DNA of 64,000 bases. Source: Rickettsia tamurae (GTDB lineage: Bacteria > Pseudomonadota > Alphaproteobacteria > Rickettsiales > Rickettsiaceae). Of the stretch, positions 51,571-61,392 are shown piece after piece. Each line of letters opens with the position of its first letter. Within the stretch, counting starts at the first letter, position 1. The notes beneath the pieces were generated by a model. That model saw nothing but the letters and a program-made list of their open reading frames with translations. It had not been told where the DNA came from and did not search any database. The stretch lies in the NCBI RefSeq assembly GCF_000751075.1, contig NZ_CCMG01000008.1:1-64000 (forward strand). The letters are read 5' to 3'. The translations under genes were made by a program, and so were the position numbers.

Positions 51571-51679
51571 GTCATTCCTGCGAAAGCAGGAATCTAGTAC
51601 TTTCTGCTGTCATACCGTGGTCAAGCCACGGCATGACAATTAAAGACTACTGGGATTCCCGCTTCTAGCTAGGAATGAC
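51571..51679. repeat. Nested palindromic repeats between rplY and pth
   Basis: A diverged GTCATTCCTGCG ... TAGGAATGAC palindrome encloses a perfect small hairpin GTCATACCGTGG ... CCACGGCATGAC at 51609-51637. One repeat type has apparently entered the loop of another. Confidence 0.7.
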
Positions 51680-51763
51680 ATAAAACGAGCCAAACAACAA
51701 CGCCTACGACTCCTTGCAATAACGATTTAAGTATCTAAGCAAGTCCTTATCGTGAGAATTATC

Positions 51764-52375
51764 TTACTTCCCTGCTTCAGCGGCTTGTTGTTCCCCTTCA
51801 GCTTCAGTTTTTGCTCCTCTACGTCCTATAATAGTTGCAAGAACAAATTCTTTTTTTGTAACAAAACTACATCCTTTCGGTAATTCTATTTTTGAAGATT
51901 TTAGCGAAGTAGCAATAGGCATATTAGTAACGTCTATAGTTACGTTTCTTGGGACATTATTAACATCACATAATAAAGTAACTCTTCTTTTTACTATATT
52001 AAAGTATCCGCCTCTTTTAACGCCTAAAGCTCTTTCTTTCCCTTCATATACTACAGGTACTTCCATTTTTTGGGTTTTCTCTTCTAAAAAGACAAAATCC
52101 ACATGGCGTACTATATCCGTAACAGGATGTAACTCCACGGCTTTCGGTAATACTTTATATTTTTTCTTATCAATTGTTAAATTAATTAACTGAGAGATAA
52201 AAGCCGACTTTCTATAATATTTAGTTATTTCCTTTTCTTCTAAAGAAATACTAACAGGTGTTTTACCCGCTCCGTAAATAATAGCCGGAACACGTCCTTC
52301 TCTTCTTAATGCTCTTGCTGCTCCCGTACCGAATTCCACGCGGGATTTCGCTTCAAGTTCTAATATTTCACTCAT
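51764..52375 (-). CDS. rplY: 50S ribosomal protein L25 (CTC form)
   Basis: L25 binds 5S rRNA in the large subunit. The product of 203 residues is the long CTC form: an N-terminal L25 domain ([20 protein letters not shown] and [20 protein letters not shown]) plus a C-terminal beta domain ([18 protein letters not shown]). The C-terminal tail is glutamate and alanine rich. The start ATG at 52375 is preceded by ATTAATATGGAG, a good Shine-Dalgarno context. Confidence 0.95.
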   Translation of the reverse strand: MSEILELEAKSRVEFGTGAARALRREGRVPAIIYGAGKTPVSISLEEKEITKYYRKSAFISQLINLTIDKKKYKVLPKAVELHPVTDIVRHVDFVFLEEKTQKMEVPVVYEGKERALGVKRGGYFNIVKRRVTLLCDVNNVPRNVTIDVTNMPIATSLKSSKIELPKGCSFVTKKEFVLATIIGRRGAKTEAEGEQQAAEAGK

Positions 52376-52558
52376 TATTACTCCATATTAACTTATAATA
52401 TAATAAATCTTCATTATCATACTTAAGTACAATTAAAAATTCAAGTAAATTAATTCTTGACTAGAATATAGGAGTAATATATCCCTTAGTTAAAATTCTT
52501 TAATTTATTGGATAAAAAAGAAATTTAGTTCTAACCGAAATTATTTTGTAAGGAAATT

Positions 52559-53172
52559 ATGAAACAGATACAACCTAAGCGTATTGCAAATCCCTCAAAC
52601 TGTGGAGAAGAAATTAAGTCTACTGCCCCAAAACAGGAATATAACAAGGGTTTTCTCCTTGAATCTATGATGCACTCTTCTGACACTGACTATACATTGG
52701 GAGCAAGAGTGAAGATGATGATTCTTATGCATCAATACTCTTGTTAAAAATTAAAGAACCGGAATGTAAAATTCACTTAGATTTAGTTGGTATATTACGT
52801 ATGTGCTACCAAGCAAGTGTTAAAGAACAAGAAGAAAATGCGGAGGTTTCTAATTTAGACAATGAAAAGCAGGTAATTACATTAGTACAGCTCCAACAAT
52901 TCTGTACCGAAAGCTTAATTGAATCTATAATAACATCAACATCAAAAGGTAACATAGATGCTGACAAAATTATCTTACCTTTCCCTTCTGTAGAACAACA
53001 AAGGCAGTTAGGGAAATTATATCGTTCTGAAAGTGATGGAGCCGGTGAAAATATAATTAAAATTTTTAAAGAGCTTTACCTTTCTAATTCTGACAATGGT
53101 AACGTTGGAATAGTAATATTATTAGGTGATGAAAAGGTATCATACGGCAACCTAGATCTATGGGATATTTAA
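52559..53172 (+). pseudogene. Unknown protein, frameshift at codon 62
   Basis: ATG 52559 (MKQIQPKRIANPSNCGEEIK) runs 62 codons to MMILMHQYSC and stops. The reading continues one frame over from about 52741 with LLKIKEPECKIHLDLVGILR and EKQVITLVQLQQFCTESLIE to LDLWDI at 53172. The joined 200-residue product is soluble, without recognised domains. An AAGGAAATT Shine-Dalgarno-like element precedes the ATG. Its 3' end overlaps the convergent queE by 15 bases. The second frame could still be expressed from its TTG if translation reinitiates. Confidence 0.55.
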
Positions 53173-53835
53173 AAATTTATGAGTTTGTAGAGACAACCTA
53201 GCACCGCTTTCTAGTGCTAATTTTACTGCTAACTCATTATTTTCGTCATTAAGTCTTTGGTCGTTTTGATCCATAGGTTGAATAAAAACCGGTATATTAT
53301 AAGATGTTTGCCCTACTTCCGGTATGAGACTATATTCTAAAATATTTTTAGCAACGATAAATTTCACTGCACTAATTTTAGGCAATAAATCTTCTCTTAT
53401 TTTACCATAACCGGTTTTACCGGCTTTCGGTGAACAAATTACAGACACTCCTTTTGGCAAAGAGCGATATAACGTACCGTTAGTCTCTATCTGGACTTCA
53501 AAATCTAGGTCTAGTAACTTATGACATAATAACTCTATAGGTTGACGCATCGGCTCACCGCCGGTTATTACTACTAAATTAATTGATTTTTCATTTTTAG
53601 AATTTAATGCCAAAATTTCTACTTTATTTAAAATCTTATCTATATCTACTAAATCAAAATCTTCAAACTCCGTATCACAAAAATTACAAGCAAGATTACA
53701 CCCCCCAAGCCTAATAAAGATCGCAGGGCAACCTACAAAAATACCCTCACCTTGTATAGTCTTAAAAATAGACTGCACCTCTAACTTAGTACCGTCACCA
53801 TTTAATATGCTTCTTTTAGGATTTTGTCCGAACAT
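53158..53835 (-). CDS. queE: 7-carboxy-7-deazaguanine synthase QueE
   Basis: QueE is a radical SAM enzyme that makes the deazaguanine ring for queuosine in tRNA. The product is 225 residues. QSIFKTIQGEGIFVGCPAIF leads to the iron-sulfur motif RLGGCNLACNFCDTEF (CxxxCxxC near residue 50), followed by VVITGGEPMRQPIELL near 90 (SAM-binding GGEP). FIQPMDQND and the C-terminal ARLSLQTHKFLNIP are typical of this family. All three cluster cysteines are present. Confidence 0.93.
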   Translation of the reverse strand: MFGQNPKRSILNGDGTKLEVQSIFKTIQGEGIFVGCPAIFIRLGGCNLACNFCDTEFEDFDLVDIDKILNKVEILALNSKNEKSINLVVITGGEPMRQPIELLCHKLLDLDFEVQIETNGTLYRSLPKGVSVICSPKAGKTGYGKIREDLLPKISAVKFIVAKNILEYSLIPEVGQTSYNIPVFIQPMDQNDQRLNDENNELAVKLALESGARLSLQTHKFLNIP

Positions 53836-54000
53836 TTTTAAATTATTATCGATTGATTAAAAACATTATAGCACATTTTTATAAAAAAATCTTGCAATAA
53901 CTAATAAAAAAAACTATTATCTAGGTTTCTAGTCTGTACGTGGCTTTGGTATGCCTAATTACAGTTTAAATCTAGTAAATACCAATTATAAGGAATAAAT

Positions 54001-54207
54001 ATGCCTAAATTAAAAACAAAATCTGCCGTAAAAAAACGTTTTAAACTTACTGCTAGCGGCAAGGTTATTGCATCTCAAGCAGGTAAAAAACATTTTATGC
54101 GTCGTCGTACTAAAACTCAAATTCGTAACCTTAGAGGAACTACAATACTTTGTCCTCAAGACGGATATAATATTAAAAAATATTTTTTACCGTACGGTAT
54201 AAATTAA
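54001..54207 (+). CDS. rpmI: 50S ribosomal protein L35
   Basis: The 68-residue basic protein shows the family pattern [20 protein letters not shown], then [20 protein letters not shown]. rplT follows 19 bases later, with a clear Shine-Dalgarno (TTAGGAGCT) in the gap. infC, often upstream in other bacteria, is absent here. Confidence 0.95.
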   Translation: MPKLKTKSAVKKRFKLTASGKVIASQAGKKHFMRRRTKTQIRNLRGTTILCPQDGYNIKKYFLPYGIN

Positions 54208-54226
54208 TTAATTAGGAGCTAAAGCA

Positions 54227-54580
54227 ATGACACGTGCAAAATCAGGAAAAATTTCCAAAAATCGACATAAAAAAATCCTCAAATTAGCCAAAGGCTATAG
54301 AGGTAGAGCTAATAGCTGTTTTAGAGTAGCTATTGAAAAGGTAGAAAAAGCCCTCCAATATGCTTATAGAGATCGTAGAAATCGTAAGCGTGATTTTAGA
54401 GGCTTATGGATTCAAAGAATAAATGCAGCAGTAAGAGAACATGGACTTGTTTACTCTCAGTTTATGGGAGCTCTTAAAAAAGCAGAAATCGATATAGATC
54501 GTAAAGTACTTGCAGAACTTGCCGTCAATAACAGTGATGGATTCGCAAGTATCGTAGAGCAAGCAAAAGCACATATTTAG
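54227..54580 (+). CDS. rplT: 50S ribosomal protein L20
   Basis: L20 is needed early in large-subunit assembly. The 117 residues contain the typical N-terminal basic extension ([20 protein letters not shown]) and the helical core [40 protein letters not shown] and [10 protein letters not shown]-like elements follow. Directly after the stop is a palindromic repeat in terminator position. Confidence 0.96.
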   Translation: MTRAKSGKISKNRHKKILKLAKGYRGRANSCFRVAIEKVEKALQYAYRDRRNRKRDFRGLWIQRINAAVREHGLVYSQFMGALKKAEIDIDRKVLAELAVNNSDGFASIVEQAKAHI

Positions 54581-54587
54581 TTTAATT

Positions 54588-54662
54588 GTCATCTCGTGGC
54601 CCCTTCACGGGATCTTGTATCACATTGTGTCCTGAGATCCCGCGATCAGGTCGCGGGATGAC
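54588..54662. repeat. Composite palindromic repeat, GTCATCTCGTGG type
   Basis: Outer ends GTCATCTCGTGG/GCGGGATGAC and inner GGGATCTTG/GAGATCCC with GATCCCGCGATCAGGTCGCG form two hairpins. It lies 8 bases after rplT and 45 bases before rpmH. Confidence 0.75.
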
Positions 54663-54706
54663 ATGTTTATGATAATTAATTTTTATTTTCGTTCGGTATA
54701 AATATT

Positions 54707-54841
54707 ATGAAACGTACATTTCAACCTAGCAATTTAGTTAGAAAAAGAAGACATGGTTTTAGAACTAGAATGGCTACTCCATCCGGAAGAACAATCTTAA
54801 GAAGGCGTCGTGCTAAAGGTAGACATAAATTATCTGCTTAA
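54707..54841 (+). CDS. rpmH: 50S ribosomal protein L34
   Basis: The 44-codon gene encodes [20 protein letters not shown] followed by [20 protein letters not shown] and KLSA, the full L34 sequence with its strongly basic character. The ATG at 54707 lies 19 bases before rnpA on the far side, an arrangement (rpmH-rnpA) conserved across bacteria. Confidence 0.97.
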   Translation: MKRTFQPSNLVRKRRHGFRTRMATPSGRTILRRRRAKGRHKLSA

Positions 54842-54860
54842 AATAATCTAACTTATCAAA

Positions 54861-55217
54861 TTGTCTATTACCTCTTTAAAAAATCAAAAAGAATTTGAAC
54901 TTATAAATAAGTTTGGAAAGAAGTTCCATGAAAGGTATTTTATTTTGGTAATAGCAAAAAAACTTCCTAAAATTTTCCTTGAATCAAAATATAACGTCTT
55001 TTTAGGGATCAAAGTTAGCAAGAAGCTAAATAAAAAAGCTGTGGTTCGCAATAAAATTAAAAGGCGTATCCGACATCTAATTAGAATTATTGTTAGTGAT
55101 TCTAGCTTCAAGGCTATAAAATTCGCAATGATTATTATTCCAAGAAAAGGATTTAAAGAGATAAGCTTCTCACACTTGAATTATGAATTAAGTAAAATAA
55201 TTCTAAGAAATATTTAG
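54861..55217 (+). CDS. rnpA: Ribonuclease P protein component
   Basis: RnpA assists the catalytic RNA in 5' maturation of tRNAs. The product is 118 residues starting at TTG 54861 ([20 protein letters not shown]). The RNR signature is seen in [20 protein letters not shown] near residue 65, and [17 protein letters not shown] is the C-terminal segment. yidD and yidC, which usually follow, are absent; a palindromic repeat follows instead. Confidence 0.93.
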   Translation: MSITSLKNQKEFELINKFGKKFHERYFILVIAKKLPKIFLESKYNVFLGIKVSKKLNKKAVVRNKIKRRIRHLIRIIVSDSSFKAIKFAMIIIPRKGFKEISFSHLNYELSKIILRNI

Positions 55218-55262
55218 ATTTTATTGAATGGCTTAACATTGCCCACGTGGTTCGGTTTTTCC

Positions 55263-55379
55263 GTCATTGCGAGGAGAAACTGTAAGTTTTGACGAAGCAA
55301 TCCAGTAAAAAATTCTGATTTACAGATTTTTTATTATTTTTTATAGATTGCCACGCTCCTTGCAGTCGCTTGCAATGAC
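55263..55379. repeat. Palindromic repeat, GTCATTGCGAG type
   Basis: GTCATTGCGAGGAGAAACTG and GCAGTCGCTTGCAATGAC bracket CAATCCAGTAAAAAATTCTG with its complementary partner. Outer sequences GCCCACGTGGTTCGG and ATCCATGCAAGCAAGCC resemble the outer pair of other copies. Confidence 0.75.
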
Positions 55380-55434
55380 GACTTGGATATCCATGCAAGC
55401 AAGCCTTACACGGGAATAATATTGAATTTTATTA

Positions 55435-55648
55435 CTTATGCTCCCTCTATCCCCTCTCCTAATGCCGGTACTTCTTCTACTACAGTAAGTGTTGTATCTA
55501 TAGTAGTTTCTTCAGACGTAATAGTATTTATAAAAATTTAGAGTTAATAATTATAGATAATAGCATTGAAAATAAGGCTATAAAGTAACCGGCAAAAAAG
55601 GATAAGATTTAAAAAAATCTTATCCCTAGTTGCGAATAAAAATAGAGT
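55435..55648 (-). other. Gene-poor stretch with a short corA C-terminal remnant
   Basis: A minus-strand open stretch near 55435-55535 reads INTITSEETTIDTTLTVVEE then VPALGEGIEGA and stops; it has no start and looks like the tail of a lost gene. At 55545-55595 the sequence GAGTTAATAATTATAGATAA ... AATAAGGCTATAAAGTAACC is a diverged copy of 56487-56540, the part of corA that encodes the last membrane helix. This suggests a partial duplication or rearrangement of the corA end. Confidence 0.5.
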
Positions 55649-56210
55649 TTAGAAAGAACTTGCAATATTGTTTATTAAATCTCCAGATCAGTATTTCCCA
55701 ATATTGTTATATCTGAATTACTATCCGTATTTTCTTCCATAAAATTTAAACTGAGTGCAATAGTATTATTTAAAAGAATTTCAGAAGTTATTCCTTTGTG
55801 AATTACTGATTGACCATTATTTATATTTTCTATTATACCTTTTAAAACAATATCCTATAGTTAGTAGACCAGCAATATTCAGAGACCTTCCTGCTTCTAT
55901 AATTAAGGTGGCATACGAATTGAATGAGATATTATTAAAAGTCACATCTGATGCTATAGTTAGGGGTAGTACCAATGAATTTAAGAGTATTCATAGAGTC
56001 TAAATGAATATCTAAACAATCTTCAACCTTTATTTCTTTTAAATAATTTTGTTACTGCATTTGCACTAGCCATATCATTATAACTAGCTAATGTATTTTT
56101 AACAATTCATGATTTGAAATAATAGTTTTCATTTCTTCTGCACTTAATATTTTCTCTTTAACTAAAAAATGATCTTCCGTCTTTTCTACTTCAAAATCTA
56201 ATTTGCTCAT
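55649..56210 (-). pseudogene. Unknown protein, heavily degraded
   Basis: From ATG 56210 the frame reads MSKLDFEVEKTEDHFLVKEK and ILSAEEMKTIISNHE, then loses phase repeatedly. Recognisable later pieces are FNNISFNSYATLIIEAGRSL with NIAGLLTI, and the end GDLINNIASSF stopping at 55649. The middle pieces have a periodic N/I/L pattern reminiscent of a beta-helix or autotransporter-like passenger. At least four frame changes or stops are present. I do not recognise the family. Confidence 0.5.
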
Positions 56211-56293
56211 ATTTAAATCCTAATTATTCTTAAATTGAAATTTAAGAAATTTTAACTTTTGGTAATATAATAATTAAGATAGTGTCAATGTCA

Positions 56294-56400
56294 TATAGCC
56301 AATTCAATTGGATTTGCATACAAGGAGCAAAGAACGAAGCCTATAACTAATAGGAGAGCGACGAGCAACGTAATAGGCAAGTCCAAATCAATTGACTATA
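56294..56400. repeat. Long hairpin repeat, GAGCAACG-core variant
   Basis: TATAGCCAATTCAATTGGAT and CCAAATCAATTGACTATA are the arms; the core is AAGGAGCAAAGAACGAAGCC, GGAGAGCGACGAGCAACGTA. The layout matches the family at 6474 and 31797 but the core is more diverged. It lies 55 bases after the corA stop. Confidence 0.55.
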
Positions 56401-56455
56401 AAATACGATGATTAATTTTTATGTAAAATTCTATCGAACTATTCTCAATAAAAAC

Positions 56456-57415
56456 TTACAACCACTTTCGTTTCTTAAAATATTTATAGGTAATAATTGT
56501 AGATAATAACATTAAGAATAAGGCTATAGGATAACCATACGGCGATTTAAGTTCAGGCATTACGGTAAAATTCATGCCGTAAATACTGGCTATTAAAGTG
56601 GGTGGGAGAAAAAATATAGTAACCAACGAGAAAATTTTAATAATATTATTTTGTTCAATTGCAATCATACCAAGTGCTGCGTCTAGGGTTCTTGCAATCT
56701 CGCTAGATATAAATTGTGAAAAATTAATTATTGAGTCTACGTCTCGAAGCAATGTATCTAATAGATCCTTAGATGCTTTATTTTGAGTTATTTGTGGAGA
56801 TTTTAAAATATATTGAATAGCCATAGTTAAAGAAAATAAACACTCACGGCTTTTAGAAAGTAAATCACCTTTTCGACCTATTTTCTTTAATACATTAGTA
56901 TGATCTATACGCAAATCATTAATGTTATTATCAAGTATTAAACGTCCATAATCATCAATATCCATACTAATCAACTGTACAATATTCGATAATCTTGTTA
57001 CCACATTACGAAGTAACATAAATAAAATATTTTCTGCATTATGTTTGTTATTAAGCTGCTTAGCAAATTTATTTATACAGTCATTAAAGGGTGTTAATTC
57101 TACGTAACGAACTGTTATAAGACAACTTTTATGCAAAATAAATACTATAGAATGTATTTCAGGAAATTCTTGCTCTTTATTAACGAGTTCCGTAACAGTT
57201 AGATATAACGCCTCATTTTCAACATATAACCTCTTGGAAATCTCAATTTGCGATATGTCCTTTAAAGTCGGTATTTCTATATTTAATGTATTTTTTACTA
57301 TTACTTTTTCTTCATCGGTTATATTGAATAAATCAATCCATAATGTGGATTCATTAATAATATATTCTTCATTTTTTACTATAGAATTATTTTCCTTTAA
57401 ATATGTAGTTATCAT
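56456..57415 (-). CDS. corA: Magnesium/cobalt transporter CorA
   Basis: CorA is a pentameric Mg2+/Co2+ channel. The product is 319 residues: a large cytoplasmic domain with a long helix, then two membrane helices at the C-terminus. The selectivity motif is in FFLPPTLIASIYGMNFTVMP (YGMNF near residue 279), and the protein ends with the basic KKRKWL. A second magnesium transporter, MgtE, is encoded at 12 kb, so the organism has two unrelated uptake systems in this window. The start ATG 57415 gives MITTYLKENNSIVKNEEYII. Confidence 0.95.
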   Translation of the reverse strand: MITTYLKENNSIVKNEEYIINESTLWIDLFNITDEEKVIVKNTLNIEIPTLKDISQIEISKRLYVENEALYLTVTELVNKEQEFPEIHSIVFILHKSCLITVRYVELTPFNDCINKFAKQLNNKHNAENILFMLLRNVVTRLSNIVQLISMDIDDYGRLILDNNINDLRIDHTNVLKKIGRKGDLLSKSRECLFSLTMAIQYILKSPQITQNKASKDLLDTLLRDVDSIINFSQFISSEIARTLDAALGMIAIEQNNIIKIFSLVTIFFLPPTLIASIYGMNFTVMPELKSPYGYPIALFLMLLSTIITYKYFKKRKWL

Positions 57416-57504
57416 ATAATCTCAAATATGTTTTTGTAGAGATTAACAAACTTCACTCTTTAAAGCAACTTAAAGCTTTTATTCTCGTAGATGATTCCTA
57501 TTAT

Positions 57505-57656
57505 TAGACTTCTTGCATAACCTATCTTATGAATAGAAATTTGAAAGAAACACGGAAGCACTTACCACTGCAGCGTACACACAAGTAACACGTGAGGATG
57601 CGAGTACCGGATTGACGTATAAATTACCTTTAGAAGGAGGTTATGCAAGAAGTCTA
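57505..57656. repeat. RPE-1, intergenic copy
   Basis: The arms TAGACTTCTTGCATAACC and GGTTATGCAAGAAGTCTA are perfect reverse complements. The body ACTGCAGCGTACACACAAGT and GTGAGGATGCGAGTACCGG is RPE-1, but small indels break the coding frame retained in intragenic copies. Confidence 0.9.
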
Positions 57657-57917
57657 TTTTCTAAATAACAAATAATATACAATATAAAACCATCCAAAAA
57701 ATCCATGAATGATAGCCTATAATATTGATTTGTTAACATTAAACAATATTACTATTGCAAGGTATTGTTCCAAGAGAAATACCACCGTATCCTAAGTAAT
57801 TCATATATTTTACCCTTAATATTTTTTAATATTATTGTAGGATATTTATTATGTTTTATTAAGATATTTTATGAATTAAAAATAATTAATTTATATATTA
57901 TTGCTTAAAAACTACTT
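57657..57917. other. Gene-free AT-rich stretch
   Basis: No convincing gene. A minus-strand 21-codon frame (MNYLGYGGISLGTIPCNSNI) from about 57812 has a tolerable start but is too short to interpret. Long A/T runs and several TTTAATATT-type repeats are present. Confidence 0.5.
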
Positions 57918-58130
57918 TATGGGACTGTTAACAAAATAGCTTTAATTGATAATTAATAAGATTTTTGAGAGGATATATCCTATTTTAAAAAAATCTTATA
58001 ATTTGCAGCTAAAAAGAACAAGGAATCAACAAGACGAGGAACGACAGCGGTTATTAAATGTTCAGCATTCGAGAACTTAAAAAAACATTGCTGCCAATTT
58101 TTTAAGTTCTATCTGAATATATACGTCCCT
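57918..58130. repeat. Partial MITE-like copy fused to a GAGGAACG-core hairpin
   Basis: 57918-58012 (GGGACTGTTAACAAAATAGC ... ATTTGCAGCTAAAAAG) matches the interior of the element at 61223-61390 but lacks both clean termini. At 58011 it changes abruptly into AACAAGGAATCAACAAGACG, AGGAACGACAGCGG, the core of the long hairpin family, whose right arm TTTTTTAAGTTCTATC ends near 58130. The junction marks one element inserted into the other. Confidence 0.6.
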
Positions 58131-58156
58131 TAAAAAAGCAGAACTTTATATATTAA

Positions 58157-59190
58157 TTATTTTTTTGCAGTAAGATTCCAAATTTTCTCTGCTTTGCTTC
58201 CAAGCCACCAAAAGCTTATTCCTAGAATTGTAAAAAATACTGCTTTATGAGTTGTATTCCAAAAATATTCAAAAAATCTTGTATATAAATTAATAAATAA
58301 AAAAGTAACTCCAAATCCTTTAGTTACCGAATTATCTTGTTTTAAACCGTGATAAATAGCTGCTCCGGACATTAAGGCAAATAATAAAGACCAATGCAAT
58401 AATTCTATCGGCTTTATCGACTTCAAGTAATAATCTTCAGGGTCATAATTTCCAAATATTGATAATAACCACATTGCAATAAATGAATATAATAAACCAA
58501 TTACAAGAGTTACTTGAGTAAAGTGATTGAATTTTTTATTTTCCTCTAGTGCAAGAGCAGAGAATGTTAAGATTCCTCCAAATAATATAAAACGTAATGG
58601 ATAATTCATACCTAAGTAATAGCTCCCCATCCTGACATATACCCGGTTTCTGCTCCCATCCAACTACCTAGTGAAATTAAAGCAAAGCACCAAATTAAAT
58701 TTGATTTAGAGAAATATCCTAATATGGCATAAACAATAAAAGATAAAAGCAATAAAATGGAAAAATGTCCACTCCCTGAATCAAATGCTTTTCCTAGTTG
58801 ATAAATAGCACAAGCAGTGGTTAAGACCCCTAAAAATAATACTGCCCATCGCTAAAAATTTTCTCTAGTTTTTGTTGTTGTCTTTTAAAACCAACAAAAT
58901 AAATTATTCCCGATAAAGTTGATAAGGTAATAAATTTCAGCAGATACGGGGCATTAAGAATATATTCTAATAATTCGCGTAGATAACGATCAGACAAAAT
59001 AGCATTAATAGCAATAACTATACATATTAAAGAAACCCAAAAAGAATATCCAGCTAATTTCTTCCAATCAAAATTTAATATTTCTATATCGTTTTTAAGT
59101 AATATAGTCGTTATCGTCAAGTAAACCGGTGTTATTCCATTCATTTAATGCTGAAAAAAGTATCTTTGCCTGTGATTTAGAAATTTTCAT
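58157..59190 (-). pseudogene. DUF2157-like integral membrane protein, frameshifted
   Basis: From ATG 59190 the frame gives MKISKSQAKILFSALNEWNN and TGLLDDNDYIT, then shifts to LKNDIEILNFDWKKLAGYSF (the DW..LA.Y.FW motif of the family) and VSLICIVIAINAI. It continues RWAVLFLGVLTTACAIYQLG in another frame through GSWMGAETGYMSGWGAYYLG, and finally shifts to the 168-codon frame from 58663 that ends WNLTAKK at 58157. The reconstructed protein has about ten membrane helices. At least three indels are needed, so it is not functional. Confidence 0.7.
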
Positions 59191-59269
59191 AAGTTAATCT
59201 AAATATCTCCAAAATTTTAATAGAAAGATATTATTAATATAAAAATATGTCAAGAATTACTAGATTCTG

Positions 59270-59310
59270 TGGACAAACTATCTTTAGAAGGAGGATATGC
59301 AAGAAGTCTA
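59270..59310 (+). repeat. RPE-1 3' end fragment
   Basis: ACAAACTATCTTTAGAAGGA followed by GGATATGCAAGAAGTCTA matches the last 40 bases of the intergenic copy at 57505-57656. The rest of the element is missing. Confidence 0.7.
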
Positions 59311-59517
59311 ATGAGTATATAAGCAAATAAGTTTTGTTACTCATTACTTTAATTCTTTCTTTAAAAAAGATAGTATTGTTTTTGAGAAGAGATATAGGAA
59401 ATTGAAAAAAAGAAAATTATAGTCTTAAAAGCAAACAATTAGTTAAAGATAGTGACAGTAAATATTTGGACTGAGCAATTACTTATATAAATATAAGCAA
59501 TATACTAATTTAGTCTT
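59311..59517. other. Spacer downstream of 16S rRNA
   Basis: Gene-free. It lies where 23S rRNA, tRNA-Ile and tRNA-Ala would be found in a standard operon, and none of them is present. An AT-rich segment with weak palindromes near 59380-59450 may hold the 16S terminator, but I see no strong hairpin. Confidence 0.5.
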
Positions 59518-61018
<1,501 letters not shown>

Positions 61019-61163
61019 TTCTGTCAGTTTTACTTTAAAAAATTGACAGGTTTAATTATCACTTTTGTGATATGTACATGTTTACTGTCACTATCTATAT
61101 CTAATTATTTACTTTTAAAAACAGCTGCGACTTTTTTTCATTTATCGCTTTAGATTAGGTGTA

Positions 61164-61192
61164 GTTATATGCAATATAATCAGACCTGTCAA
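61164..61192 (-). promoter_or_regulatory. 16S rRNA promoter
   Basis: On the minus strand TTGACA (61192-61187) is followed by a 17-base spacer and TATAAC (61169-61164), a near-perfect vegetative promoter about 145 bases before the mature 16S 5' end. No UP element or box A was assigned, but the A/T runs just upstream (61200-61222) would fit an UP element. Confidence 0.75.
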
Positions 61193-61222
61193 CTACAATT
61201 TTGAAATTATTTTATTTTTTTA

Positions 61223-61390
61223 TTAAGAGCCTGTTCACAATCTTATTTTAATTGATAACTAAACAGATTTTTAAGCGAAAATTAATAAGATTTTTGTAGG
61301 AATAGTACTCCTATTTCAAAAAAATCTTATAATTTGCAGCTAAAAAGATTTTCATTAGCTTTAAAATTAAGATCGTGAACAGGCTCTTAA
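61223..61390. repeat. MITE-like element with complementary termini
   Basis: The ends TTAAGAGCCTGTTCAC and GTGAACAGGCTCTTAA are perfect inverted repeats, extended inward by AATCTTATTTTAATT and its partner AATTAAGAT. The 168-base interior has no gene. It lies between the 16S promoter and the end of a peptidase pseudogene. A shortened copy lies at 57918-58012. Long perfect inverted termini without a transposase are what a miniature inverted-repeat element would show. Confidence 0.75.
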
Positions 61391-61392
61391 GC

